Positions 7,825 through 17,276 are shown, numbered from the stretch's first letter. The stretch: 64,000 nucleotides of DNA from CAMQRS01 sp964370065 (GCA_964370065.1 CAYJGK010000002.1:46796-110795), one strand, 5' to 3'. Notes: generated by a model not told the origin, from the letters alone. Numbers and translations are program-made.

Positions 7825-9546
7825 ATGATAAATAAAAGATTATTAAAAATGGTACCAGATGCCATCCCTCATATAAGAAAGAATGTTTTATTGCAAATAA
7901 TAGGATTGGTCGCTAATGTTGTAGTCATGTGCAGTATGAGTGCTTTGATGACCTTGTTCATTCAACAATCGATTCAAATGAGCCAAACGATATTCTATTT
8001 TGGGATAGCTTGCCTGGGCGTTATCATTAAAGTGAGTTGTGTATATTTAGCAAGCCAACAAAGTTATCTTGCTTCAAAAACAGTGAAGCCGATATTACGA
8101 AGTCAAATATATAATAAAGTAATGCAATTAGGAAGTCGTTATACGACACAAATCGAATCTTCTAAAGTATTACAAATAGCGGTGGAAGGAGTGGAGCAAT
8201 TAGAAATTTATTTTGGTAGCTTTTTACCACAATTTTTTTATTCGATGATGGCACCTGTTTTATTATTTGTTTTTGTGGCTTTTATAGACTTAAAGATTGC
8301 ACTTGTGTTATTTGTTTGCGTGCCATTCATTCCGATTTCAATTGTAATTGTACAAAAAATCGCAAAGAAATTATTAGCTAAATACTGGAATGAATATTTA
8401 GAGTTAGGTGATTCTTTTTTAGAAAATCTACAAGGGTTAAATATTTTAAAAATATATAGTGCAGATGACTATAAACACAAAGCAATGAATAAACAAGCAG
8501 AACGCTTTAGAGTTGTCACAATGAAAGTACTGTCGATGCAATTAAATTCTATTATCATTATGGATCTAATTGCCTATGGTGGTGCAGCATTAGGTATTAT
8601 CATTGCCTTGTTATCTTTTCAAGCAGGGAGTATTACCATCTTGGAGATGTTTGTTGTTATGTTGGTGAGTGCGGATTTCTTTTTACCTTTACGTTTATTA
8701 GGCAGTTTTTTCCACGTGGCAATGAATGGTATTGCAGCAAGTAAAAATATGTTTGCATTATTAGATTTAGAGACGGAATGCAAGCAAACAAAAGAGATTG
8801 ATGATTTCAGCATCACATTGCAAAACCTAAGTTTTTCCTATACGGATCAATTAGTATTAGAGGCCATCGATTTAGAAATTAAACCGCACACCTTTGTATC
8901 AATTGTTGGGAAAAGTGGTTGTGGTAAATCCACTATTGCTGGTATCTTAATGGGCATCCATACAGGGTATACAGGAAGCGCAACAATAGGAGCAAACCAA
9001 ATCTATGATATGAAACAAGCAAGTATTTATGAAAAAATAACATGTGTATCTACGAATAGCTATATTTTTAAAGGTACAATTAAAGATAATTTATTGATGG
9101 GAAACGCACAAGCGAGTACGGAAGAAATGTGGTATGCATTACAACAAGTTAATTTATCTGAATTTGTGAAAAGTGAAGCAGGATTAGATACGATAATACA
9201 AGAAAAAGGAAGTAACTTATCAGGAGGGCAGTGCCAACGTTTAGCCATCGCTAGAGCGTTATTAAAAAACAGTGAGATGTATATTTTTGATGAAGCTACA
9301 AGTAATATTGATGTAGAAAGTGAAGTTAACATTCTCTCACTAATCAAGCAATTAGCACAAACTAAAACAATTATCTTTATTTCCCATAGATTAGCTAATG
9401 TTGTTGATTCAGATATGATTTATGTACTAAAAGATGGACATATTATCGAAAAAGGAAATCATGGATGTTTACTAAGTAATCAAAATTATTATAGTGAACT
9501 ATATCACACACAGCAAAATCTAGAAAATATGGAGGGAAAAATATAA
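7825..9546 (+). CDS. ABC exporter half-transporter, CydD-like
   Basis: Fused membrane and ATPase protein of 573 residues. Six hydrophobic segments fill residues 1-300, and the nucleotide-binding domain follows with Walker A GKSGCGKST near residue 370, signature LSGGQCQR and Walker B MYIFDEATSNID, then the switch histidine in FISHR. It overlaps the next half-transporter by one base (TAATG), so the two probably form a heterodimer. In CydDC of enteric bacteria such pairs export thiols or bind heme. The substrate here is unknown; the YgbA and DUF454 partners suggest redox or nitrosative stress. Confidence 0.85.
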   Translation: MINKRLLKMVPDAIPHIRKNVLLQIIGLVANVVVMCSMSALMTLFIQQSIQMSQTIFYFGIACLGVIIKVSCVYLASQQSYLASKTVKPILRSQIYNKVMQLGSRYTTQIESSKVLQIAVEGVEQLEIYFGSFLPQFFYSMMAPVLLFVFVAFIDLKIALVLFVCVPFIPISIVIVQKIAKKLLAKYWNEYLELGDSFLENLQGLNILKIYSADDYKHKAMNKQAERFRVVTMKVLSMQLNSIIIMDLIAYGGAALGIIIALLSFQAGSITILEMFVVMLVSADFFLPLRLLGSFFHVAMNGIAASKNMFALLDLETECKQTKEIDDFSITLQNLSFSYTDQLVLEAIDLEIKPHTFVSIVGKSGCGKSTIAGILMGIHTGYTGSATIGANQIYDMKQASIYEKITCVSTNSYIFKGTIKDNLLMGNAQASTEEMWYALQQVNLSEFVKSEAGLDTIIQEKGSNLSGGQCQRLAIARALLKNSEMYIFDEATSNIDVESEVNILSLIKQLAQTKTIIFISHRLANVVDSDMIYVLKDGHIIEKGNHGCLLSNQNYYSELYHTQQNLENMEGKI

Positions 9547-11198
9547 TGAGAACAAGAAGTACGATACAAGTTATGTGGCAATTGATGAAACTTGTTAAAC
9601 CTTTATTTTTAGTTATGATGATGGCTGTATTAATGGGCTGTTTAGGATATTTTTGTGCGTCTTTTATTACCGTATTAGGAGGTTATGCTATTGTTGATGT
9701 GATCCAAAACAATAGTGAGTATTTTACTACTTTTATCCTCATTATGGCCTGTATTGCTTTACTACGTGGCGTCTTACATTACATTGAGCAATACTGTAAT
9801 CACTATATTGCATTTACCTTATTAGCATTCATCCGTGATCGTGTATTTTTAGCGTTACGTAAATTAGCACCTGCTAAATTAGAGGGGAAAGATAAAGGAA
9901 ATTTAGTTTCTATTATCACATCTGACATTGAATTATTAGAGGTGTTTTATGCACATACGTTATCTCCGATTTGTATTGCTTTATTCACTTCAAGTGCCAT
10001 TATTTTATTTGTGGCACAATTTAGTGTGTATTTAGCGTTTATTGTATTGCTTGCCCATGTCTGTGTAGGCATATTAATTCCGATTGTTATTTCTAAGAAA
10101 AGCAAACCATGTGGAGAACAACAAAGAAGTTATACAGGTCATTTAAATGCAAGCTATTTAGATGGGTTAAGAGGAATCAAAGAAGTTCTACAATTTGATT
10201 ATGTAAACAAGCAAAAGCAAAAAGTAGATCGATTATCAAAACAAATGGAACAAGCGAATAAACAACTTAAAAAATATAGTGGGTTAACACACGCGATGAC
10301 AAGCTTAGCGATATTAGGGTTTGGGATTGTGATGTTAGGGGTCTCTAGTTATTTATATAGCGAACAAATGATTAGTTTACAAGGTGCAATTGTTTCCCCA
10401 TTAATGTTACTATCATCTTTTGGAGCAGTGAGTGCAATGGCTAATCTTGGAGCGGGGTTAGCCCAAACCATTGCGAGTGGAAATAGAGTGTTAGATTTAT
10501 TAGAAGAAGAGCCCATGGTTCATGAAGTAAGTGATGGATGTGATATTAATTTTGAAAATGCACAATTAAATAATATTAGTTTTGCATACGGCGAAGAAGA
10601 AATATTAAAAGATTACTCACTAATGATAAAGAAAAATGAGATTATTGGAATTCATGGTAAATCAGGTTGTGGAAAATCAACTACATTAAAATTATTGATG
10701 CGTTTTTGGGATGTACAACGTGGGGAAGTCTTAATCTCTAATCAAAACATAAAATCAATGAATACAAAAAATATAAGAAATATCCAAAGTTATGTTACAC
10801 AAGAAACGCATATCTTTCATGACACGATTGCAGAAAACATTAGAGTGGCTAAACTAGATGCTACATTAGAAGAGATACAGCGCGCTGCCAAACAAGCTTC
10901 TATCCATGAGTTTATTATGTCATTGCCACAAGGTTACAATACGATGATTGGGGAACTAGGGGACACTATTTCAGGTGGAGAAAAACAAAGGATTGGAATT
11001 GCAAGAGCCTTTTTACACGATGCAGAGTTAATCTTATTAGATGAACCAACAAGTAATCTAGATAGTTTAAATGAAGCAGTTATATTAAAGGCATTACAAA
11101 ATAGTAAAAATAAAACAATGGTATTAGTTTCACATCGAACTTCTACAATGCGAATAGTCGATACCTTAATTGAAATGAAAACAAGTAGAGAAAGCTAA
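9546..11198 (+). CDS. ABC exporter half-transporter, CydC-like
   Basis: Second half of the exporter, 550 residues: an N-terminal six-helix membrane domain, then an ATPase with Walker A GKSGCGKST near residue 370, signature ISGGEKQR and Walker B LILLDEPTSNLD with the SHR switch. Start and stop codons overlap those of the neighbours (TAATG at both ends), so the four genes from 7825 to 11883 are translationally coupled. Both ATPase sites look intact, unlike many heterodimeric exporters with one degenerate site. Confidence 0.85.
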   Translation: MRTRSTIQVMWQLMKLVKPLFLVMMMAVLMGCLGYFCASFITVLGGYAIVDVIQNNSEYFTTFILIMACIALLRGVLHYIEQYCNHYIAFTLLAFIRDRVFLALRKLAPAKLEGKDKGNLVSIITSDIELLEVFYAHTLSPICIALFTSSAIILFVAQFSVYLAFIVLLAHVCVGILIPIVISKKSKPCGEQQRSYTGHLNASYLDGLRGIKEVLQFDYVNKQKQKVDRLSKQMEQANKQLKKYSGLTHAMTSLAILGFGIVMLGVSSYLYSEQMISLQGAIVSPLMLLSSFGAVSAMANLGAGLAQTIASGNRVLDLLEEEPMVHEVSDGCDINFENAQLNNISFAYGEEEILKDYSLMIKKNEIIGIHGKSGCGKSTTLKLLMRFWDVQRGEVLISNQNIKSMNTKNIRNIQSYVTQETHIFHDTIAENIRVAKLDATLEEIQRAAKQASIHEFIMSLPQGYNTMIGELGDTISGGEKQRIGIARAFLHDAELILLDEPTSNLDSLNEAVILKALQNSKNKTMVLVSHRTSTMRIVDTLIEMKTSRES

Positions 11199-11509
11199 TG
11201 CACGGTGTTGAAAAAGAAAAGAAAATAGTTGCGCTGATGATTGGTTTATACTGCAAGAAAAAACACCAATCAAAGCAATTCTGTAATGATTGTCAAAGTT
11301 TATTACAATATGCCAATGAAAGGATTGAAAAATGTCCATTTCAAACAACTAAGACTTTTTGTTCAAACTGCAGTGTCCATTGTTATAAAGAAGATAAGCG
11401 CAATGTTATTAAAGAAGTGATGCGATTTGCAGGACCTAGGATGATAGTGTATCATCCTATCCTTGCAATGAAACATTTACTCACTTCTAAAAAGGAGAGG
11501 GAAAAATAA
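11198..11509 (+). CDS. YgbA-like protein (nitrous oxide-stimulated promoter family)
   Basis: A 103-residue cysteine-rich protein. The pattern IVALMIGLYC, CNDCQSLLQYA, KCPF, FCSNCSVHCY, then MRFAGPRMIVYHP and HLL is the signature of the YgbA family. In enteric bacteria ygbA belongs to the nitric-oxide-responsive regulon. Eight cysteines with adjacent histidines suggest metal or Fe-S binding, which is an inference. It overlaps the upstream ABC gene by one base and the downstream DUF454 gene by one base. Confidence 0.85.
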   Translation: MHGVEKEKKIVALMIGLYCKKKHQSKQFCNDCQSLLQYANERIEKCPFQTTKTFCSNCSVHCYKEDKRNVIKEVMRFAGPRMIVYHPILAMKHLLTSKKEREK

Positions 11510-11883
11510 TGAAAATCAAAAAAGTAATCTATATCAGTGTGGGATGTATAGGATTAGTATTAGGTGCTATTGGGGCTATTATCCCTCTTTTACCTGCTTT
11601 TCCTTTCTTATTAATCGCGGCATTTGGATTTAGTAAAGGAAGTAGTCGTTTAGATGTTTGGTTTAAACAAACAAAATTGTACAAAAATAATTTGGAAGAT
11701 TATGTGAATGGCAAAGGAATGACTTTGCAAACAAAATATAAAGTCATCACTTTGGTTACCTTTCTAATGTCGATTGGGTTTATCATGATGCATGCTGTCC
11801 CGGTTGGTCAAATGATTCTGTTTGGCGTTTGGATCTTCCATATTGTTTACTTTATGTACGTTGTGAAAACTAGAAAAACGTAA
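11509..11883 (+). CDS. DUF454/YbaN-family inner membrane protein
   Basis: A 124-residue membrane protein with an N-terminal hydrophobic stretch containing GAIIPLLPAFPFLLIAAFGF, the DUF454 hallmark, then a cytoplasmic stretch (SSRLDVWFKQTKLYKNNLEDY) and two more C-terminal hydrophobic segments. Function is unknown. It is the last gene of the CydDC-like/YgbA unit and is joined to it by a TAATG overlap, so it probably acts with that system. Confidence 0.85.
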   Translation: MKIKKVIYISVGCIGLVLGAIGAIIPLLPAFPFLLIAAFGFSKGSSRLDVWFKQTKLYKNNLEDYVNGKGMTLQTKYKVITLVTFLMSIGFIMMHAVPVGQMILFGVWIFHIVYFMYVVKTRKT

Positions 11884-11951
11884 AAATTTCTTTATATAGT
11901 ATATCCCTTTCCTGTAAACTAAGGTAAGAAGAGGGTTTTCCTGCATTGTAA

Positions 11952-11980
11952 TTGACATAAAGCGATAAACAGTGTATAAA
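11952..11980 (+). promoter_or_regulatory. Promoter of the thrS T-box leader
   Basis: Consensus TTGACA (11952-11957), 17-bp spacer, TATAAA (11975-11980). Transcription would start near 11987, giving a leader of about 230 nt before the thrS ATG. Confidence 0.8.
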
Positions 11981-11986
11981 GTATAT

Positions 11987-12203
11987 AGAGACGTTGAAAA
12001 GGACAATAGATTATAGGATTGATACAGAGAGTAAAGTGGCGCTGAAAACTTTATGAAAAGAATATAATACTTACTCCCTTTGAGTTGGACTTGAAAAAGA
12101 TACCCGTTCACACGCGTTAAGTGTAAGAGGTGTACATAGTGTACATAAAATAAGGTGGTACCACGTCAGTCTTCACGTCCTTTGGATGAGGAGACTTTTT
12201 ATA
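11987..12203 (+). ncRNA. T-box leader of thrS
   Basis: Threonyl-tRNA-sensing leader. The T-box core AAGGTGGTACCACG is at 12152-12165, with the UGG-containing bulge that pairs with the uncharged tRNA acceptor end. Stem I elements upstream include AGAGAGT near 12020 and a GCTGAAAAC apical element. The right side ends in CCCTTTGAGT; by comparison with known T-boxes, the specifier just before it is ACT (12073-12075), a threonine codon. A second ACT at 12069-12071 is an alternative. The competing terminator hairpin spans about 12168-12200 and ends in T5. It should allow thrS expression when threonyl-tRNA is uncharged. Confidence 0.9.
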
Positions 12204-12220
12204 TTTTGGAGGAACAAATA

Positions 12221-13954
12221 ATGGTAGATTTTAAAAATGATGAGCAATTAAATACGTTAAATCATTCTTGTGCACATGTATTAGCACAAGCAGTAAAACA
12301 GTTATACCCACACGCAAAGTTTTGGGTGGGTCCTGTAGTCAGTGAAGGGTTTTACTATGACATTGACTTAGGTGATGAAGTCATAAAGGATGATGACATT
12401 CCTAAGATTGAAAAACAAATGAAAAAGATTTGCAAGGATGGGAAAAAAATCACTCGTAGAGAGTTAACAAAAGAAGAAGCACTAGAACTATTTAAAGGTG
12501 ATGAATATAAATTGGATTTAATTAGTGGTTTAGAAGAAGGTAGTATTACTACATATGGGCAAGGGGATTTCATTGATTTATGTCGTGGACCACATGTAGA
12601 AACAGTAAAAGCATGTCGTAACTTTAAACTGTTGAAGCATTCGGGGGCGTATTGGAAAGGGGATAAAAACAATAAAGTACTCCAACGTATTTATGGTGTT
12701 TGTTTCCCAACACCAGAAGAGTTGGAACAACATTTATTCTTATTAGAAGAAGCAAAAAAACGTGATCATAAAAAATTAGGCAAAGAATTAGGTTTATTTA
12801 TGATGAGCGATTATGCACCAGGTATGCCATTTATGTTACCAAAAGGAATGATGATCCGAAATACTTTAGAAAACTATTGGTATGCGGAACATACAAAAGA
12901 AGGATATGAATTCATTAAAACACCATTAATGATGTCAAAAGAATTATGGGAAGTAAGTGGACATTGGGGAAATTATAAAGATAATATGTACACATGTGAA
13001 GTGGATAATCGCGAATTTGCGATTAAACCAATGAACTGCCCTGGAGCCATGTTAGTATATAAACAAGGATTACATTCATATAAAGACTTACCTATTCGTA
13101 TGGGAGAAATTGGACAAGTGCACCGTAATGAAGCGAGTGGGGCATTAAATGGATTATTTAGAGTCCGTACATTTAACCAAGATGATGCACATATCTTTAT
13201 GCGCCCAGATCAAGTGGAAAGTGAAGTAGTACGGTTAATGAAATTTATTGACCGCGTGTATACAATGCTAGGATTAACATATAAAGTAGAATTAAGTACA
13301 CGTCCTGAAGATAAATACATTGGAGATATTGAAACTTGGGAACAAAGTGAGGCTGCTTTAGCAGCAGCTTGTGTAGCAGCTGGAAAAGAATATAAATTAA
13401 ACCCAGGTGATGGAGCATTCTATGGACCTAAATTAGATTTCCATATTTCAGATTCATTAGGAAGAGTATGGCAATGTGGAACTATCCAATTAGATATGAA
13501 CTTACCAGAGCGTTTTGATTTAACATATGTCGATGCAGATAAAAATAAAGTCCGTCCAATTATGTTGCACCGTGTTATCTTTGGATCAGTAGAGCGTTTC
13601 ATTGGAATTTTAATTGAACATTTTGGTGGAGCGTTCCCCACTTGGTTAGCACCAGTGCAAGTGAATATTATTCCAGTAAAAAATGAATACCATTTAGCAT
13701 ATTCTCAAGAATTATTTGATTTAATGCAAGCGAATGGGGTTCGTGTAGAGATGGATGCACGTGATGAAAAGCTAGGGTATCGTATGCGTGAATCACAAAT
13801 TAAAAAAGCACCATTTACTTTTGTAATTGGTGATACAGAGCGTGATGAAAAAACGATTAGTTTTAGAAGACATGGTAGCCAAGCAACCACTACACTAAGT
13901 CAAGAAGATTTCATTGCCTTAATTAAAGAAGAAATCGATACAAAAAAACTATAG
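12221..13954 (+). CDS. thrS: Threonyl-tRNA synthetase lacking the TGS domain
   Basis: Charges tRNA-Thr. I place the start at the ATG at 12221 because GGAGGA lies 8 bp upstream and the earlier in-frame codons are T-box sequence. The 577-residue protein begins directly with the editing domain: HSCAH at His15-His19 and CRGPH with Cys121 and His125. In E. coli ThrRS the equivalent editing residues are about 60 positions later, because a TGS domain precedes them. The class II catalytic core (MNCPGAM with a zinc ligand, VHRNEASGALNGLFRVR, RPIMLHRVIFGSVERF) and the C-terminal anticodon-binding domain are complete. Confidence 0.95.
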   Translation: MVDFKNDEQLNTLNHSCAHVLAQAVKQLYPHAKFWVGPVVSEGFYYDIDLGDEVIKDDDIPKIEKQMKKICKDGKKITRRELTKEEALELFKGDEYKLDLISGLEEGSITTYGQGDFIDLCRGPHVETVKACRNFKLLKHSGAYWKGDKNNKVLQRIYGVCFPTPEELEQHLFLLEEAKKRDHKKLGKELGLFMMSDYAPGMPFMLPKGMMIRNTLENYWYAEHTKEGYEFIKTPLMMSKELWEVSGHWGNYKDNMYTCEVDNREFAIKPMNCPGAMLVYKQGLHSYKDLPIRMGEIGQVHRNEASGALNGLFRVRTFNQDDAHIFMRPDQVESEVVRLMKFIDRVYTMLGLTYKVELSTRPEDKYIGDIETWEQSEAALAAACVAAGKEYKLNPGDGAFYGPKLDFHISDSLGRVWQCGTIQLDMNLPERFDLTYVDADKNKVRPIMLHRVIFGSVERFIGILIEHFGGAFPTWLAPVQVNIIPVKNEYHLAYSQELFDLMQANGVRVEMDARDEKLGYRMRESQIKKAPFTFVIGDTERDEKTISFRRHGSQATTTLSQEDFIALIKEEIDTKKL

Positions 13955-13962
13955 GAATGACG

Positions 13963-13990
13963 AAGTACCTAATTTATTAGGTACTTTATG
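13963..13990 (+). terminator. Hairpin after thrS
   Basis: Stem AAGTACCTAA/TTAGGTACTT (13963-13972 and 13977-13986) with a 4-nt loop. The downstream tract is only moderately T-rich, so efficiency is uncertain. Confidence 0.65.
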
Positions 13991-14042
13991 CAATTTTACA
14001 ATAGTATTTGTGACAAATGTAACACGCTAAGAAGGTTTAAGG

Positions 14043-14051
14043 TGTTATAAT
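14043..14051 (+). promoter_or_regulatory. Extended -10 promoter of the glucosaminidase gene
   Basis: TGTTATAAT, an extended -10 with the core at 14046-14051, 45 bp before the start codon. No clear -35 is visible. The same GTGTTATAAT string recurs before dut, pflA and pflB. Confidence 0.5.
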
Positions 14052-14096
14052 TTAACTGTTTGATTTTTATGAGATAAAAAGATCGTGAGGTTACAT

Positions 14097-15857
14097 ATGA
14101 TATATAGAAATAGTAAGATAATAATTAGTGCATGTCTAGTTGTCGCACTTGGTTTAATTGGAATGAGCCAATCATTCGCTAATGAAGATGTGGTGAATGA
14201 AGGTAGCCAAACAAATTTTGAAGTCGGTGAAACATTGGAAGAAAATCATGTGTTTACCACTTTAGACATGGAAGGAAATGTGATTGAACTAGATGTAGAA
14301 GCTTTGGAAGAAAGTACAATCCAAGAACAAACACAAATCCAAGCTATGGGACCAATCGGGGGGACAAGTAGATCGATTATGACGGGTGTCGTAAACTTTA
14401 AAGTAAAAGCAAGTTCCATGTTAAATACATCGTATACAATTGATGGAACAGGCGCAACAGGATACACAAATGGATACTATGGTGCGGATGCCCTTTATTT
14501 AGGGCACAGTAGTGATGGAACAAAAGTAAAGTTTATGCTATCTGGTGTTGTAGGTTGGGTAGCCGCTGATGAAGTACAGGTCATGGCGTATGATAGTGGA
14601 CTAAACGTTAGTTATTATCAAGAAGTGAATGGGCGTTTGTATCATTATATTTCACATAGCATTAGTAGTCCAAGCTCGTATTATGCGATTCAAGTAGGAT
14701 ATGAGCAAGCCTATTTACAATCAAATGTTAAATACTATAGTTATGATGGAAATTATTTCTATTCTAGTTATGAGGCATTATCAAATGACTTAAGAAATAA
14801 TACAAATGTGAATGCTGTAAATAGAACAGAACCGTATTATAATTATTATCAATATCTTTCACATCGTAGTACCACATCATTTAGTGCTGCGCAATTAAAC
14901 TCAAGAATTACAACAGGGGCTAATGGAAGAGTGAGTACGATGTTGCAGACAGGACAAACATTTATTGATAACCAAAATACATATGGTGTTAATGCTGCTC
15001 TAATGGTAGGAGTAGCAGCTAATGAAAGTAGTTGGGGAACAAGTTATTATGCAACTACTAAAAATAATTTATTTGGACATGCAGCTTATGATTCAAGTCC
15101 AGATTCGGCAAGTGGCTATGGAAGTGTCGCTGAAAGTATTAATTATCATGCCAATGTATTTATTTCAATTGGCTATTTAGACCCCAAAGATTACTCTGGT
15201 AGATATAAAGGATCTCACTTAGGGAATAAAGCAAGTGGAGTGAATGTTAAATACGCATCTGATCCTTATTGGGGAGAAAAAGCAGCTGCTGTTGTATGGA
15301 GTATTGCTAATGCCAATCCATCCATTAAAGATTATCAAAATGAGACAATTGCGATTAAACCAGGAATTTCATCAGCCAATATAAGAAAAGAACCAACAAC
15401 GAATGCAACGGTTTTGTACCAAACCGGACCTTATGATGATTACCCATTTATTATTTTAGACACGGTATCGGGTGAATCCATTAACGGAAATTCGACATGG
15501 TATAAAATCCAAGCCGATCCTACTTTATCGGCGGATCGTTCACATATGACACAAGATGTTGGAGTGTATGATTTTAATAACGCTTATGCCTATATTCATT
15601 CAAGTTTAGTGATTGTTCCACATGAGCAAACAGAAACGCCTTCCACACCAGATCCTGTTCGTACAGGAGATGTGAATGCTGATGGAAATATTTCACCTGT
15701 TGATTATATGTATATAAAAATGCATATTCTAGGAAGTACGCCTCTAAGTGGTGAACCTTTAAAAAGAGCAGATGTAGATAATTCTGGTAAAATTACACCT
15801 GCAGATTATATGCATATTAAAAACTACATCTTAGGTAGAGAAAGTATTATTAAGTAG
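14097..15857 (+). CDS. Secreted N-acetylglucosaminidase with C-terminal dockerin
   Basis: Predicted cell-wall hydrolase of 586 residues. The ATG at 14097 is chosen because GTGAGG lies 6 bp upstream. Signal peptide 1-28 (hydrophobic core, then SFA/N). Residues about 100-165 look like an SH3-type wall-binding domain. Residues about 270-415 match the glucosaminidase domain, with VGVAANESSWG supplying the probable catalytic Glu and NNLFGHAAYD following. A second SH3-like stretch spans about 420-510. The C-terminus (15666-15854) is a type I dockerin with two calcium-loop repeats, each followed by a helix ending in ILG. The next gene encodes a membrane-anchored surface protein, a possible docking partner. 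Confidence 0.88.
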   Translation: MIYRNSKIIISACLVVALGLIGMSQSFANEDVVNEGSQTNFEVGETLEENHVFTTLDMEGNVIELDVEALEESTIQEQTQIQAMGPIGGTSRSIMTGVVNFKVKASSMLNTSYTIDGTGATGYTNGYYGADALYLGHSSDGTKVKFMLSGVVGWVAADEVQVMAYDSGLNVSYYQEVNGRLYHYISHSISSPSSYYAIQVGYEQAYLQSNVKYYSYDGNYFYSSYEALSNDLRNNTNVNAVNRTEPYYNYYQYLSHRSTTSFSAAQLNSRITTGANGRVSTMLQTGQTFIDNQNTYGVNAALMVGVAANESSWGTSYYATTKNNLFGHAAYDSSPDSASGYGSVAESINYHANVFISIGYLDPKDYSGRYKGSHLGNKASGVNVKYASDPYWGEKAAAVVWSIANANPSIKDYQNETIAIKPGISSANIRKEPTTNATVLYQTGPYDDYPFIILDTVSGESINGNSTWYKIQADPTLSADRSHMTQDVGVYDFNNAYAYIHSSLVIVPHEQTETPSTPDPVRTGDVNADGNISPVDYMYIKMHILGSTPLSGEPLKRADVDNSGKITPADYMHIKNYILGRESIIK

Positions 15858-15868
15858 GTAAACTAAAA

Positions 15869-17233
15869 ATGACAAAAAAAATTAAAATATTATTATGTGG
15901 ATTTTTAATGTTTAGTGCTTTAACTTTACATTTATCGATTGTATCAGCTGCTTCATTTTATATAAGCGCTCCCGCATCGGTATCCCCTAATCAAGCATTT
16001 TCGATTGCGTTAAATGTGTCAGGTGGGGAAGGTAATTTCACTGTAAGTGTTTCAGGAGCAGGAACGTTAACGGGAAGTTCAAATATTTGGTCAGATGGAA
16101 GTACCACTATTCAAGCTGGTTCATCAGGTGTTATTTATGTAACAGTAACTAATGAGATGTTTTCTACACCAGATTTCAATGAAACGCCACTTGGAACGCA
16201 ATCTGTTGCTATTCAAATTACCCAACCAGTACAGCCTGGTGGGGGAGGAACCACAGGAGGATCAACAGGAGGATCAACAGGTGGAAGCACAGAAACAGAA
16301 CCTGAAAAAGAAGTAGAAGACTTAACTCTGAGTGAGTTAAGTATCTCTTCGGGAGTGTTAAGTCCTGTATTCACACCTGAAAATACAACATATTCTGTCG
16401 ATTTAGAAGCAGAAACAAAAGAAATAGCAATAGAAGCGAGTGCAGCAAGCAGTGAAGTCTCTGTAACGGGGACAGGAACGCATGCACTTGTTGAAGGTAA
16501 TAATACGTTAAATATTACGACAAGTGATGGTGTAGGAAATACCAAGACATACATAATAAATGTATATGTAGAACAATCACCCAAGGCAGTTGTAGATGTA
16601 GATGGGAAGGGTGAATTAGGGGTTTTAACTTTAGATAGAGCACCTCTATTAGAAAATTTTGAAAAAATAACAGTCACTGTAGCAGGACAAGAAGTAGAAG
16701 CGTATAATGGTACGCTTGCAGGCATCGTATTACTGTATATGAGCAATGCAGAGAATGTGAAGAACTTCTATATTTTTGATCCAGAAACAGAAGAGATTAA
16801 ATCGATTTATAAACCAGTTGCTATTTTAGGGGTGAACTATGCAATAGTTGATATGCCTAAAAACTTACAAGAGTTAACAGGATTTAAATATACTAAAATA
16901 GAAATTGAAGGTAATGAATACGATGGATTAGTATATGAAGATAAAACATATAGTGATTATAGCTTAATATATTTAATGGATGAACAAGGAAATTCAAATT
17001 TATATCAATATGAATCTACGAAAAAGACATTACAACTGTATGCCAATACAGCGCCGATTAGCCAATCAGACTATGAAAACTTAACAAAAAAAGAAAAATA
17101 TATACCTATTTTACTTAGCATAAGTATTGCAGCGACTATTTTATTTTTCATTGGGTTCATAGCGTACTTATTAGAACGTAAACAAATTAGAAAGTTAAGA
17201 AAACAAATAAAATTTGAAAAACTTGATGAGTAA
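15869..17233 (+). CDS. Membrane-anchored surface protein with cadherin-like beta-sandwich domain
   Basis: A 454-residue exported protein. Signal peptide about 1-27 (ending VSA/A). Residues 29-118 form a beta-rich module (SVSPNQAFSIALNVSGGEG) that resembles an Ig-like or short cohesin-like fold. A Gly/Ser/Thr linker (119-150) leads to a cadherin-like beta-sandwich domain at about 155-242 (LSELSISSGVLSPVF, NTTYSVDL). Residues 245-405 form a domain I do not recognise. One transmembrane helix (about 411-437) and a basic cytoplasmic tail follow. It lies 11 bp after the dockerin glucosaminidase gene, so the two are probably cotranscribed and act together at the cell surface. Confidence 0.75.
   Translation: MTKKIKILLCGFLMFSALTLHLSIVSAASFYISAPASVSPNQAFSIALNVSGGEGNFTVSVSGAGTLTGSSNIWSDGSTTIQAGSSGVIYVTVTNEMFSTPDFNETPLGTQSVAIQITQPVQPGGGGTTGGSTGGSTGGSTETEPEKEVEDLTLSELSISSGVLSPVFTPENTTYSVDLEAETKEIAIEASAASSEVSVTGTGTHALVEGNNTLNITTSDGVGNTKTYIINVYVEQSPKAVVDVDGKGELGVLTLDRAPLLENFEKITVTVAGQEVEAYNGTLAGIVLLYMSNAENVKNFYIFDPETEEIKSIYKPVAILGVNYAIVDMPKNLQELTGFKYTKIEIEGNEYDGLVYEDKTYSDYSLIYLMDEQGNSNLYQYESTKKTLQLYANTAPISQSDYENLTKKEKYIPILLSISIAATILFFIGFIAYLLERKQIRKLRKQIKFEKLDE
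16253..16288 (+). repeat. 12-bp tandem repeat coding a Gly-Gly-Ser-Thr linker
   Basis: Two perfect copies of ACAGGAGGATCA and a degenerate third encode the GGST linker of the surface protein. It is a coding repeat whose copy number could vary between strains. Confidence 0.7.
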
Positions 17234-17245
17234 TAACAAATACAA

Positions 17246-17276
17246 GAAAACAGTGGGAACCACTGTTTTCTTTGTT
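17246..17276 (+). terminator. Terminator after the surface protein gene
   Basis: Perfect 11-bp stem GAAAACAGTGG/CCACTGTTTTC (17246-17256 and 17260-17270) with a GAA loop, followed by TTTGTTT. Confidence 0.88.

Noticed and set aside
12155..12220. N-terminal extension of ThrRS
   Set aside because: It is the T-box antiterminator and terminator sequence; GGAGGA marks the ATG at 12221.
15960..16220. Naming the first domain of the surface protein a cohesin outright
   Set aside because: It is only about 90 residues, shorter than the roughly 140 of known cohesins, and I see no diagnostic motif; kept as a hypothesis.
16213..16746. 177-codon open frame on the minus strand
   Set aside because: It lies wholly inside the surface protein gene, has Pro/Val/Ser-rich low-complexity sequence from the GGST linker, and lacks a ribosome binding site.
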